Of a DNA stretch of 64,000 nucleotides, positions 27,244-35,178 are shown piece after piece. Made by a program: the position numbers and the translations under genes. The stretch spans positions 2,418,001 through 2,482,000 of the forward strand of contig NC_019745.1 in the NCBI RefSeq assembly GCF_000317555.1. The letters run 5' to 3'. The notes beneath the pieces are model-generated. The model was given only the letters and a program-made list of their open reading frames with translations, had not been told where the DNA came from and searched no databases. Position 1 is the first letter of the stretch. Every line of letters starts with the position of its first letter. Origin of the DNA: Gloeocapsa sp. PCC 7428 (lineage in GTDB: Bacteria; Cyanobacteriota; Cyanobacteriia; Cyanobacteriales; Chroococcidiopsidaceae).

Positions 27244-27738
27244 ATGAAGATCCGCAATGCACTGATTTCAGACTTACCAGATATTATTGGGATTTATAAT
27301 GCATCGATTCCCACGCGCAAAGCAACCGCAGATACTGAACCAATTAGTGTTGAGAGTCGTTTAGATTGGTTTGCAAAACATAATGCATCGCGCCCTCTAT
27401 GGGTACTGGAAATTGATCGCGAAGTTGTTGCGTGGATTGGTCTGACTTCATTTTATGGTGGACGTCCGGCTTATAATGCCACTGCGGAAGTTAGTATTTA
27501 TATCGCACCCCAGCATCAGAGTAAAGGCTATGGCACAATGTTAGTCCGCCGGATGATCGATTATTGCCCTAGCTTAGGCGTGACAACGTTGCTAGCAATG
27601 TATTTTGACCACAATGATGCAAGTCGGCGAATGTTTGAGAAACTTGGTTTTGAGCCAAAGGGACATTTGCCTGAAATTGCCGTGCTTGATGGTGAAAAAC
27701 GCGGATTAATTATTGCAGCTTATAAAATTGCCGCATGA
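27244..27738 (+). CDS. GNAT N-acetyltransferase, phosphinothricin acetyltransferase-like
   Basis: A 164-residue GNAT enzyme transferring acetyl from acetyl-CoA. MKIRNALISDLPDIIGIYN at the start, YIAPQHQSKGYGTMLV as the pyrophosphate-binding (Q/R-x-x-G-x-G/A) loop and NDASRRMFEKLGFE near the end match the Pat/MddA/YwnH group. These acetylate phosphinothricin, methionine sulfone or related amines. The natural substrate is unknown. It lies ten bases after rimM on the same strand. Confidence 0.85.
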   Translation: MKIRNALISDLPDIIGIYNASIPTRKATADTEPISVESRLDWFAKHNASRPLWVLEIDREVVAWIGLTSFYGGRPAYNATAEVSIYIAPQHQSKGYGTMLVRRMIDYCPSLGVTTLLAMYFDHNDASRRMFEKLGFEPKGHLPEIAVLDGEKRGLIIAAYKIAA

Positions 27739-28444
27739 TAAATTAAAGATTCCTTGGCAATATTCAATAAATACTAACAGCGTAACCTTATAATTATAAA
27801 GTTAAAGCATAAGTGTTTAATTGTCGTATTCTACTAACGCCGTGTTTATCTCGAACAAAATAGTAAAATTGCATCTAGTTTTTATTAAAAATAGAAATAT
27901 TGTGGGAATTTCACCAGCGCAATTGCAAATTCCTAAATATGCAACTTAATTGCGCTTGCCTGCATCGATGGGTAAGAAAGCAGTCTCTCGATCGAGAGAA
28001 AAATTAATCGGTAAGGTGTTCGCTTGTCACAACTCAGCTTGATTCTAGGCTTTGTATAGGATGTTGCCAGAAGAATTACTTGGAAAAGATGTTCTTCATC
28101 AGTGTTTGTCAATGCGAAATCAAGATATTCTTACTTGCTACAAGTCGGTAAGTATTAGCACACCTATTGTTGTAAAACCATAGAAATAGAGTTCCAAATG
28201 TTGTAATCTTTGATAAATTTATAACAACCTAAGACAAGACTGTACTGAGTGTAAATCTAAACAAACTACGCGATCGCAGAAATTGGAACTGTCATCTCGT
28301 TATTTCGTCATTTATGATTTTATGCGTTCAAGTCATGTCGAAGTAGGAATATATGTTTGAATGTCTATATTTTGTCTTCTTCCAGTCTCCTTATAGAATG
28401 GCTTAGCAGACGTTTGTAGATTGTTGATCCTCACAGCCAAACGC
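27739..28444. other. Long intergenic region before the permease
   Basis: About 700 AT-rich bases. A 40-codon ATG frame starts at 28061 but has no family resemblance, so I do not call it. No tRNA, terminator or regulatory box is clear. Confidence 0.35.
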
Positions 28445-29470
28445 ATGACTCAACTCAACAACGCCTTCACTCTGTTTTTAAGTTTGCTCGTAGAGGCAAT
28501 GCCCTTTTTGTTATTAGGGGTATTGTTATCTAGTGTGCTGCTATTGTTTATTGATGAGCAAAAGTTAATCGCCAGACTTCCTAAAAATCCGTTATTGGGT
28601 GCTTTGGTTGGTAGTATGGTAGGTTTTTTGTTTCCTGTATGCGAATGCGGTAATGTCCCCGTTGCGCGGCGATTGTTGATGCAGGGAGTACCAACACCAG
28701 TGGCGATCGGGTTTTTGTTAGCAGCACCAACCGTGAATCCAATCGTCATTTGGGCAACTTGGACAGCGTTTCGCGATCAACCAGAAATTGTTGTGCTGAG
28801 AATTGCGCTTTCATTAATAATTGCGACTATCGTCGGGTGGGTTTTTAGCGTTCAAAAAGATCTTAAGCCTTTGCTACAACCTGCAATTGCTAAAAGTTGG
28901 GAATATAACTTTAGCCCAAAGCAAGATATTAAAAAATCAACACAAGCATCACCGCTATTACAATCAGGAACATTTTTACTCAATCAACCTGGTCAAATGG
29001 TACGCATGGATGCTACTGTACTTCAGGCAAGCTTAGCTGCTACGGCACCAACAAAACCGTTGTCTGACCGTTTGCGATTATTAGTAGACAACACAATACA
29101 GGAACTGCGGGAGTTGGGTGCGGTTTTAGTGTTTGGGAGTGCGATCGCTGCTTTTATTCAAGTTGCTGTACCGCGCGAAGTAATTTTAAATCTAGGTTAT
29201 GGTCCAGTCACATCAATTATTGCCATGATGCTGCTGGCGGCGGTTGTGTCGATTTGTTCTACAGTTGATTCTTTTTTCGCGCTTTCTTTTTCTTCGACAT
29301 TTACTAGCGGATCGCTGCTTGCATTTTTAATATTTGGACCCATGATTGATTTAAAAGCAATTGGTTTAATGCTCTCAATTTTTAAGCCTAAAGCTGTTAT
29401 TTACTTATTTGCTTTAGCGGCTCAATTAACATTTTTATTTACTTTATTCATCAACTTGCAGATTATTTAA
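28445..29470 (+). CDS. DUF318/ArsP-type permease
   Basis: A 341-residue integral membrane protein with about eight helices. The signature FPVCECGNVPVARRLL (with CEC) and the paired AAPTVNPIV are typical of the UPF0718/DUF318 permease family, to which ArsP and YcgR/YraQ belong. The second half repeats the fold (VSICSTVDSFFALSFSS). I start at ATG 28445 (MTQLNNAF); an upstream TTG would add eight residues. The next gene, DUF1980, is its usual partner, eight bases later. The substrate is not known; metals or metalloids have been proposed for relatives. Confidence 0.85.
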   Translation: MTQLNNAFTLFLSLLVEAMPFLLLGVLLSSVLLLFIDEQKLIARLPKNPLLGALVGSMVGFLFPVCECGNVPVARRLLMQGVPTPVAIGFLLAAPTVNPIVIWATWTAFRDQPEIVVLRIALSLIIATIVGWVFSVQKDLKPLLQPAIAKSWEYNFSPKQDIKKSTQASPLLQSGTFLLNQPGQMVRMDATVLQASLAATAPTKPLSDRLRLLVDNTIQELRELGAVLVFGSAIAAFIQVAVPREVILNLGYGPVTSIIAMMLLAAVVSICSTVDSFFALSFSSTFTSGSLLAFLIFGPMIDLKAIGLMLSIFKPKAVIYLFALAAQLTFLFTLFINLQII

Positions 29471-29478
29471 TTACTTAT

Positions 29479-30279
29479 ATGATCGGCGGTAAATTCAAGC
29501 GTAAACAAGCAAAATTGAGTCCAAGCCAAGCCAAAAGTAAAGCTTGGTTTTTCACGTGGCTGGATGTACTAGCAATTGGTGCTTGGGGCATTTTAATGCT
29601 GCGGTATTGGCTAACTGGTAAGCTGAATTTGCTGATTCATCCTGATTATTTTTGGTTAGTGATTTCAGGCGGAATTGGTTTACTGATTATTGCTAGTAGT
29701 AAAGCATGGCAACTATTGCGACAACGGCGTTCCAGTAAAGGCGCGATTGTGCAGCACGTAACGTTATTTCCTCCAGGAATGAGTAGTAGCCTATTATTAA
29801 TTACCGCAATTATTGGGTTAACATTTACACCCCGCGTTTTTGCAAGTCAAACTGCACTCGATCGCGGTGTAACCGATTCTTTGGGTGCAACGCGGGCGCA
29901 ACCGCAGGCTTTTCGGAGTGCACGCAATCCTGAAGAGCGATCGCTTTTAGACTGGGTGAGAACTTTAAATGTTTATCCTGAACCTGATGCTTATGCTGGA
30001 CAACGTGCTAAGGTGCAGGGCTTTGTGATTCATCCACCCGAATTACCCCCCGATTACATTTTGATCTCGCGGTTTGTAATTACTTGCTGTGCTGCTGATG
30101 CTTATCCTGTAGGATTACCTGTGAAACTGAGTGCATCGCGCCAAGCTTACCCACCCGATACCTGGTTGGAGGTTGAAGGAACAATGGCGACTGACACTTT
30201 AGTTGGAAAACGTCAGTTAACGATTCAAGCAACTTCGCTTAAGCCTATTGCTGAACCTGAAAACCCCTATGAATATTAG
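29479..30279 (+). CDS. DUF1980/TIGR03943 family membrane protein (permease partner)
   Basis: A 266-residue protein. The first third has two to three hydrophobic segments (LDVLAIGAWGILMLRYW, WLVISGGIGLLIIA and LLLITAIIGLTF). A soluble domain follows with FVIHPPELPPDYILISRFVI and the conserved CCAADAYPVGLPV. This is the YcgQ/TIGR03943 type that almost always accompanies a DUF318 permease, as it does here. The paired Cys may bind a metal or form a disulfide outside the membrane. Confidence 0.85.
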   Translation: MIGGKFKRKQAKLSPSQAKSKAWFFTWLDVLAIGAWGILMLRYWLTGKLNLLIHPDYFWLVISGGIGLLIIASSKAWQLLRQRRSSKGAIVQHVTLFPPGMSSSLLLITAIIGLTFTPRVFASQTALDRGVTDSLGATRAQPQAFRSARNPEERSLLDWVRTLNVYPEPDAYAGQRAKVQGFVIHPPELPPDYILISRFVITCCAADAYPVGLPVKLSASRQAYPPDTWLEVEGTMATDTLVGKRQLTIQATSLKPIAEPENPYEY

Positions 30280-30365
30280 TTAATCGCTCAGGTAGACGCG
30301 CCATTACTCTTGATAGTACTTCATCACTTTAATACAACCTGATTTTAATCCCTGACCCCTGCTTT

Positions 30366-31889
30366 ATGTCTGTCAGTCATAAATTTCTGCAACCACTCGA
30401 TCGCGTCGCCCTCACCTTAATGCTGGTGTTGAGTTTTTTCATTGGACTGCTGCTGTTGCGAGGAGATGGTGTCGCACCACAAGTGCGAGATTTTAGCTGG
30501 GATGGAAAAGCGATTGGAGCAGAAGACACTGCTTTTATTTTGAATTTTAGCCGTCCGATGGATACGGTAAGCGTTGAGGAAAATTTACAAATCGATCCGC
30601 CGCTACCAGGAAAAATTAGTTGGGCGGGGCGACGCATGGCGTATACGCTACTAGCACCTGCACCCTATGGAAATTCTTATCAAGTTAATTTACACAGCGC
30701 TAAGGATCGTCTTTCTGTCGCTGAAAATTCTCCAAAAGTGATGCAGCCGTTTAGTAGTCGATTTCGTACGCGCGATCGCGCTTTTGTTTATCTTGGAGTC
30801 GAAGGAGACGAACAAGGACGCTTGATCCTCTACAACCTCTCACAACAGCAGAAGACGATTCTCACACCGAGAAATTTAGTTGTTGTTGACTTCAAGCCTT
30901 ATCCCGATGGAAAAAAAGTTTTGTTCTCTGCTACCGAGCGAAGCAATAATCAGGACTTACTCGCCTCACAGCTTTACACGGTAACGACAGGAATCAATTC
31001 TGATCTTATAAATCAAAGCGATCGCACTTTTCTCGGCTTACGCTTACCTTTTGTTGGAAATAGGACTAATCCCGAACCAGCAGGTAAAATTAACCTGATA
31101 TTAGATAACAAAAATTATCAAAACTTAAAATTTGACCTTTCTGCGGACGGACAAAAGATTATTGTGCAACGCGTGAATCAACAAAATCCTGGAGAATTTG
31201 GCTTGTGGTTACTGCGTAATAACGAAAAACCGCAACGCTTGAATAGCCAGCCAGGAGGCGATTTTATGATTACACCTGATAGCACCTCAGTTGCGGTAGC
31301 ACAAGGCGAAGGGGTTGGAATTTTACCGTTACAACCAGACGCAGAGAAGCCGCTCGATTTTCTACCAGAGTATGGCATGGTACTGAGTTTTTCGCGCGAT
31401 GGTACCCAAGCGACGATGGTGAAATTTAATTCGGATTACACGCGATCGCTGTTTTTGGTAACAAGTCAAGGCGAACCAACCGAACTTGTGCGGACAACAG
31501 GTTCGATTAAAAGCTGTCAGTTTGATCCTCTACGCCAAAATCTTTATTGTCTCCTCACGCAGTTGCTAGAAAAAGAGGAATACGAAGAACAACCGTATTT
31601 AGTCGCAATTGACCTAAAAACAGGCAACCAAAAACCTTTGGTGATTTTACCTGAGCAACGCGATGTCCAGATGAGTTTAGCACCCGATGGTTTGGCGGTG
31701 TTGTTTGACCAAGTTGTCACAAACGCAGCGAATCCAGCACTGACAGGACCGCGCACGAGTGACGGCGAGGCGATCGCAACGAGTCGGTTATGGTTACTGC
31801 CAATCTTATCTCAAACGTCGTCTCCACAGCCATTTATGCAGCCCGAACAACTTCCTCTACCAGGTTTTCATCCGCGTTGGCTTCCTTAA
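30366..31889 (+). CDS. Membrane-anchored beta-propeller-like protein with Ig-like domain, unknown
   Basis: A 507-residue protein: an N-terminal hydrophobic anchor (VALTLMLVLSFFIGLLLL, residues about 14-31), then a Big_5-like Ig domain (FILNFSRPMDTVSVEENLQI, PYGNSYQVNL). The rest, about 380 residues, shows repeating WD40/TolB-like blades (DFKPYPDGKKVLFSA, FDLSADGQKIIVQR, MSLAPDGLAVLFDQ). Probably periplasmic and membrane-tethered. The architecture is recurrent in cyanobacteria, but no activity can be assigned. Confidence 0.7.
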   Translation: MSVSHKFLQPLDRVALTLMLVLSFFIGLLLLRGDGVAPQVRDFSWDGKAIGAEDTAFILNFSRPMDTVSVEENLQIDPPLPGKISWAGRRMAYTLLAPAPYGNSYQVNLHSAKDRLSVAENSPKVMQPFSSRFRTRDRAFVYLGVEGDEQGRLILYNLSQQQKTILTPRNLVVVDFKPYPDGKKVLFSATERSNNQDLLASQLYTVTTGINSDLINQSDRTFLGLRLPFVGNRTNPEPAGKINLILDNKNYQNLKFDLSADGQKIIVQRVNQQNPGEFGLWLLRNNEKPQRLNSQPGGDFMITPDSTSVAVAQGEGVGILPLQPDAEKPLDFLPEYGMVLSFSRDGTQATMVKFNSDYTRSLFLVTSQGEPTELVRTTGSIKSCQFDPLRQNLYCLLTQLLEKEEYEEQPYLVAIDLKTGNQKPLVILPEQRDVQMSLAPDGLAVLFDQVVTNAANPALTGPRTSDGEAIATSRLWLLPILSQTSSPQPFMQPEQLPLPGFHPRWLP

Positions 31890-32415
31890 GTGCTGAAGTA
31901 TTTGTCATTGCTAGCTACGAAGTTGCGTTTATGTTTGCCAAATTACTTTGTTCCTCAACTAATAACACAAATCTTTACTAAGCGATCGCTCAAAGAAACA
32001 ACAAGCCTAATTGTTGATGAGTCTGCGTTCGCGGCGTTTATATGCATAATTATCAGTTTAGTTATGTAAATACTTCAATGATGCCCTCTTGTTTTCTTAA
32101 GTAAGACCTAATATCATGTCCATCTAATTGAACATATCAACTTGTGTGTTGCTGCGTTGCGGTATCAATCTGAGTTATTTAAGTATTCACAAGTACATTC
32201 TTATTCCTGCTGAACCAAGACCTCTAAATAAAGTGTGACGAACATCACAGACACAGAAGTTGTGCTGAATATAGCATCCTTGCATCAAGCAATGTGCTAT
32301 GAACAAAGCTGATAAATTAACGTAGTTAAGTATTTCCTCAAACGTCAACAATACTCACTCAGCTGCAACTGAACGAGTACTCTATGCTAATGCGCTTGCT
32401 GAGGGCAAATTGCCT
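31890..32415. other. Intergenic region, nothing recognised
   Basis: About 525 bases with one HIP1 octamer near 31982. No gene, RNA or clear repeat is visible. Confidence 0.35.
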
Positions 32416-33660
32416 ATGAATATGGAACTGACTCAAAGAGAAAATTATGTGGCAGAAATCGTGACTTCCAGCCGCGTGGAAGCAATAGAAGATCTGCTAA
32501 GCACCCCTGTAAGTTTTGAAAACGAAATAGCTATTGTAAATCAAGCATTATGCTCAACAAATCACAAGCTACAACAGCGGGTAACGCAGTTAGAACAAGC
32601 ACTCGTAGAGTTTAGAAAAAATTTACAAATTGAGCGCGAGCGATCGCAAACTTTACAGACGCAGGTCGCGCAGAAAATACAAGAGTTAGAGACAGCGCAA
32701 GAACAAATCAAGCGACTCAAGCAGGAACAACAAATCAACCAACAAACAACTCAGCAGCAACAAATTTTAATTGAAGGCTTGACAGTTCAGTTGCAAGCGA
32801 GTCAAGAACGCGTCAACCAGATTGAACATGAGTGGTTGTTAACGCAAGCAACTTACAACGAACAAACTTACCAACTGCGACAAAGCGAAAGCAAGCGTCA
32901 AGATCTACATAGCCGCTTGATGCGCGAACAAGACCGCAGAAGGCAACTGCAAGCAGCGTTAGACAAATGCTTTGACCAATCAAGCAATAAATCCAAACCT
33001 GCTACTGATACTGAGGGCGATCGCATTTTTACTTATACAGTAACTCGCGACTCGGATATTGATTCAGCACCAAATCAAGCGAGATTTGCACAAGCGCAAC
33101 CGATTCCGCCTTGGTCAGTACACGCAGAAGAAGTCCAAGAATCGAAACCTGAGACTGAAGTATTTACCACACAAACATTCAAGCACACTACAGAAACACC
33201 TGTAGACGAAACTTTAGTAGAAACTTTTATTGAACAATTTCCTGAAGCGATCGCCACCTTAGGGAAAACCGCACAAGAGCAACATGATGCTGTCTTGAAT
33301 TTACTCAGCGATACTAGCGCTAATGCTGTGTCTCAGAAGACAGTGGAAGTGACAGAAGCCTCGGATTATGAAACCTTAACTATAGAAAATCTTTCGTCTG
33401 CCGAAGATTTAGAATCATCCGCTACAACTAGTGGCGATCGCAACACGACAACGGAACTGAATCCAGAAAGTGATATAGCAGCGCAATCTGAATCTGTTGC
33501 AGAACCAACAACCGAGTTAGATGAGTTACTTACATGGGAAGAAACTGAATTTTTTGCGAATCCAAACTGGCCTTCACCCATAGTAAATCCCTCGCGAGTT
33601 GCTAAAAAGCGTAAGACTTTAGCGGCGATCGAATTACCAAATTTTGCGCATAGTAGATAG
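32416..33660 (+). CDS. Coiled-coil protein, unknown
   Basis: A 414-residue protein. Residues about 40-200 form a long coiled coil rich in Gln and Glu (LQQRVTQLEQALVEFRKNLQ, KIQELETAQEQIKRLKQEQQ), ending in REQDRRRQLQAALDKC. The rest is acidic and low in complexity, with a conserved-looking C-terminus (NWPSPIVNPSRVAKKRKTLA). The layout is common among cyanobacterial scaffold-like proteins of unknown role. ATG 32416 or 32422 can start it. Confidence 0.65.
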   Translation: MNMELTQRENYVAEIVTSSRVEAIEDLLSTPVSFENEIAIVNQALCSTNHKLQQRVTQLEQALVEFRKNLQIERERSQTLQTQVAQKIQELETAQEQIKRLKQEQQINQQTTQQQQILIEGLTVQLQASQERVNQIEHEWLLTQATYNEQTYQLRQSESKRQDLHSRLMREQDRRRQLQAALDKCFDQSSNKSKPATDTEGDRIFTYTVTRDSDIDSAPNQARFAQAQPIPPWSVHAEEVQESKPETEVFTTQTFKHTTETPVDETLVETFIEQFPEAIATLGKTAQEQHDAVLNLLSDTSANAVSQKTVEVTEASDYETLTIENLSSAEDLESSATTSGDRNTTTELNPESDIAAQSESVAEPTTELDELLTWEETEFFANPNWPSPIVNPSRVAKKRKTLAAIELPNFAHSR

Positions 33661-33688
33661 TGTGAGAACCGTTCTGAGAAACTTACAC

Positions 33689-33718
33689 AAAGTTAACTGA
33701 GTATAAATACTCAACTTT
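33689..33718 (-). repeat. Right-end hairpin of the tnpB element
   Basis: AAAGTT...AACTTT enclose GAGTA-TAAA-TACTC, with a four-base bulge on one side. The position downstream of tnpB fits the right-end structure and the 3' end of a reRNA/omega RNA. It could instead act as a terminator. Confidence 0.5.
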
Positions 33719-33765
33719 GAAGTTCACTTTCTAGTTCAACTGGAACCTTCGGAGGCACTCCATCC
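33719..33765 (-). ncRNA. Candidate omega (reRNA) scaffold segment after tnpB
   Basis: On the minus strand the sequence after the tnpB stop contains GCCTCCGAAGGTTCC, whose CCT-CCGA-AGG can form a small hairpin, and runs into the right-end palindrome. TnpB guides of related elements derive from exactly this region. Processing and guide position are inferred, not seen. Confidence 0.35.
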
Positions 33766-34872
33766 CTAGACAGACACGACAGAACTTGCCGCGTATCGTT
33801 CTATATTTATCGCTGCGTTCAAATCTCTATCGATACTGAAATTACACTCACCACAGTAGTATGTTCTTTCAGCCAACGATAGAGATTCTTTTACGCAACC
33901 ACAATTAGAACAAGTTTTGCTACTTCCAAACCATCTATCGATAACAATTAGCTTGCTACCATAGAGTTTACATTTATAGTCAAGCTGTCTACGGAATTCG
34001 TAAAATCCCATATCAGCAATAGCTTTAGCTAGCTTATAATTAGCTAGCATTCCTGATACATTCAAATCCTCAATCCCAACTACAGCGTGGTTTTTGCTTA
34101 AGTATGTAGTGAGTTTATGTAATGTATCTTTACGGATGTTGGCTATACGTGCGTGTGCTTTCGCTAGTTTAGTTACAGCCTTAGCTCTATTGTTAGAACC
34201 TTTTACCTTGCGGCTAACTTCACGTTGCAGTTTACCTAATTTTTTCTCAGCTTTACGGTAGGACTTAGCACCATCAATCACTTTACCTGTAGATAATACA
34301 GCCAAAGCTTTAATACCTAAATCTACACCAACTATATCTGAGCTAGTAGTGGTTAGTTCTTCAGCTTCAATCTTAAAGCTAATAAACCATTTGTCAGCCT
34401 GTCTAGTAATAGTTACATTCTTAACTAAGTCGAGTTGAGGTAATCTTTCATAAGTTTTAACCACACCAATAATAGGTATTTTGATTTTATTACTACTTAG
34501 TATTTTGATAGAGCCATCTAGAGTGAAACTATCATGCTTGCCTTTCTTCTTAAATTGAGGTACACCAGATATTTTCTTAAAGCACCTATCCCAGGCTTCT
34601 CTTAATTGACGTAATGCATATTGAGGAGCGCACTTACTGACTTCATAGTACCAAGGTTTATCCTTCTTACGTATTGCAACTAACCACTTATGTAATTCAA
34701 TAGCTGAAGGAAACTTTATTTTATTAGTTGGGTTAGCTTTATTGTGGTCTAGTATTTCTTTAACTAAACCATTCGCCCAATTATAAGCATCCCTAGCTGT
34801 ACCTGCGTGTTTAGCTACTAAGGTTCGCTGTTTATTATTTAATATAAGACAGGTCTTAAAACCTAATAACAT
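33766..34872 (-). CDS. tnpB: TnpB RNA-guided nuclease (OrfB, IS605/IS1341 type)
   Basis: A 368-residue TnpB. The RuvC triad is intact: Asp184 in VGVDLGIKAL, Glu268 in VVGIEDLNV and Asp350 in SIDRDLNAAINI. The zinc-finger Cys pairs CSNCG and CGEC lie between the last two. Residues 1-165 form the helical/WED part (MLLGFKTCLILNNKQ). All key residues for RNA-guided DNA cleavage are present, and the length is in the normal range, so the protein may be active. There is no tnpA beside it. Confidence 0.9.
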   Translation of the reverse strand: MLLGFKTCLILNNKQRTLVAKHAGTARDAYNWANGLVKEILDHNKANPTNKIKFPSAIELHKWLVAIRKKDKPWYYEVSKCAPQYALRQLREAWDRCFKKISGVPQFKKKGKHDSFTLDGSIKILSSNKIKIPIIGVVKTYERLPQLDLVKNVTITRQADKWFISFKIEAEELTTTSSDIVGVDLGIKALAVLSTGKVIDGAKSYRKAEKKLGKLQREVSRKVKGSNNRAKAVTKLAKAHARIANIRKDTLHKLTTYLSKNHAVVGIEDLNVSGMLANYKLAKAIADMGFYEFRRQLDYKCKLYGSKLIVIDRWFGSSKTCSNCGCVKESLSLAERTYYCGECNFSIDRDLNAAINIERYAASSVVSV

Positions 34873-35013
34873 TAATTTTTCTTCCTTCGTTCGGCTGAAC
34901 GGCGACCATATATCTTGGCACTAAAAGAAGACATTAATGACAACATATCATGGGAAACTATGTACAAGTTGTGCTAAGTTTGTGTAAGTATTTATTTAAC
35001 AGTTCATACTCCC

Positions 35014-35075
35014 TAAATCCCTCACTGGTGAGGGACTTTGAATAGATTGGAAGCTTCCCAGAATTGGGAAGCCGC
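35014..35075. repeat. Palindromic intergenic repeats (CCCTAAATCCC family)
   Basis: CCCTAAATCCCTCAC-TG-GTGAGGG forms a 7-bp stem, followed by GCTTCCC-AGAATT-GGGAAGC. A related copy, CCCCTAAATCCCCCAAAATT-GGGGAAC, is at about 50540-50570. Such repeats are widely dispersed in cyanobacterial intergenic DNA. Confidence 0.6.
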
Positions 35076-35178
35076 TATTCTCATGCAAGAGTATCTCCTG
35101 TTGTAGCAAGTGGCGTCGAACTGACGTGGGTTGAGGGCAATCAGGAGTGACTCAGCAACACCGAAATTGTTGTTTTGA

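Larger units (their letters stand above)
33682..34988 (-). mobile_element. Solitary tnpB element (IS200/IS605 superfamily)
   Basis: The tnpB gene is flanked by near-identical inverted copies: CTTACACAAAGTT (33682-33694) and AAGTTTGTGTAAG (34976-34988), 12 of 13 matching. No tnpA is present. An imperfect palindrome (33689-33718) lies past the 3' end, where IS605-type elements have their right-end hairpin. The element would need a TnpA in trans to move. I propose these boundaries from the repeats; they are not proven. Confidence 0.55.

Noticed and set aside
28061-28183. 40-codon ATG frame in the gap before the permease
   Set aside because: No family resemblance, no supporting terminator or duplication; likely chance.
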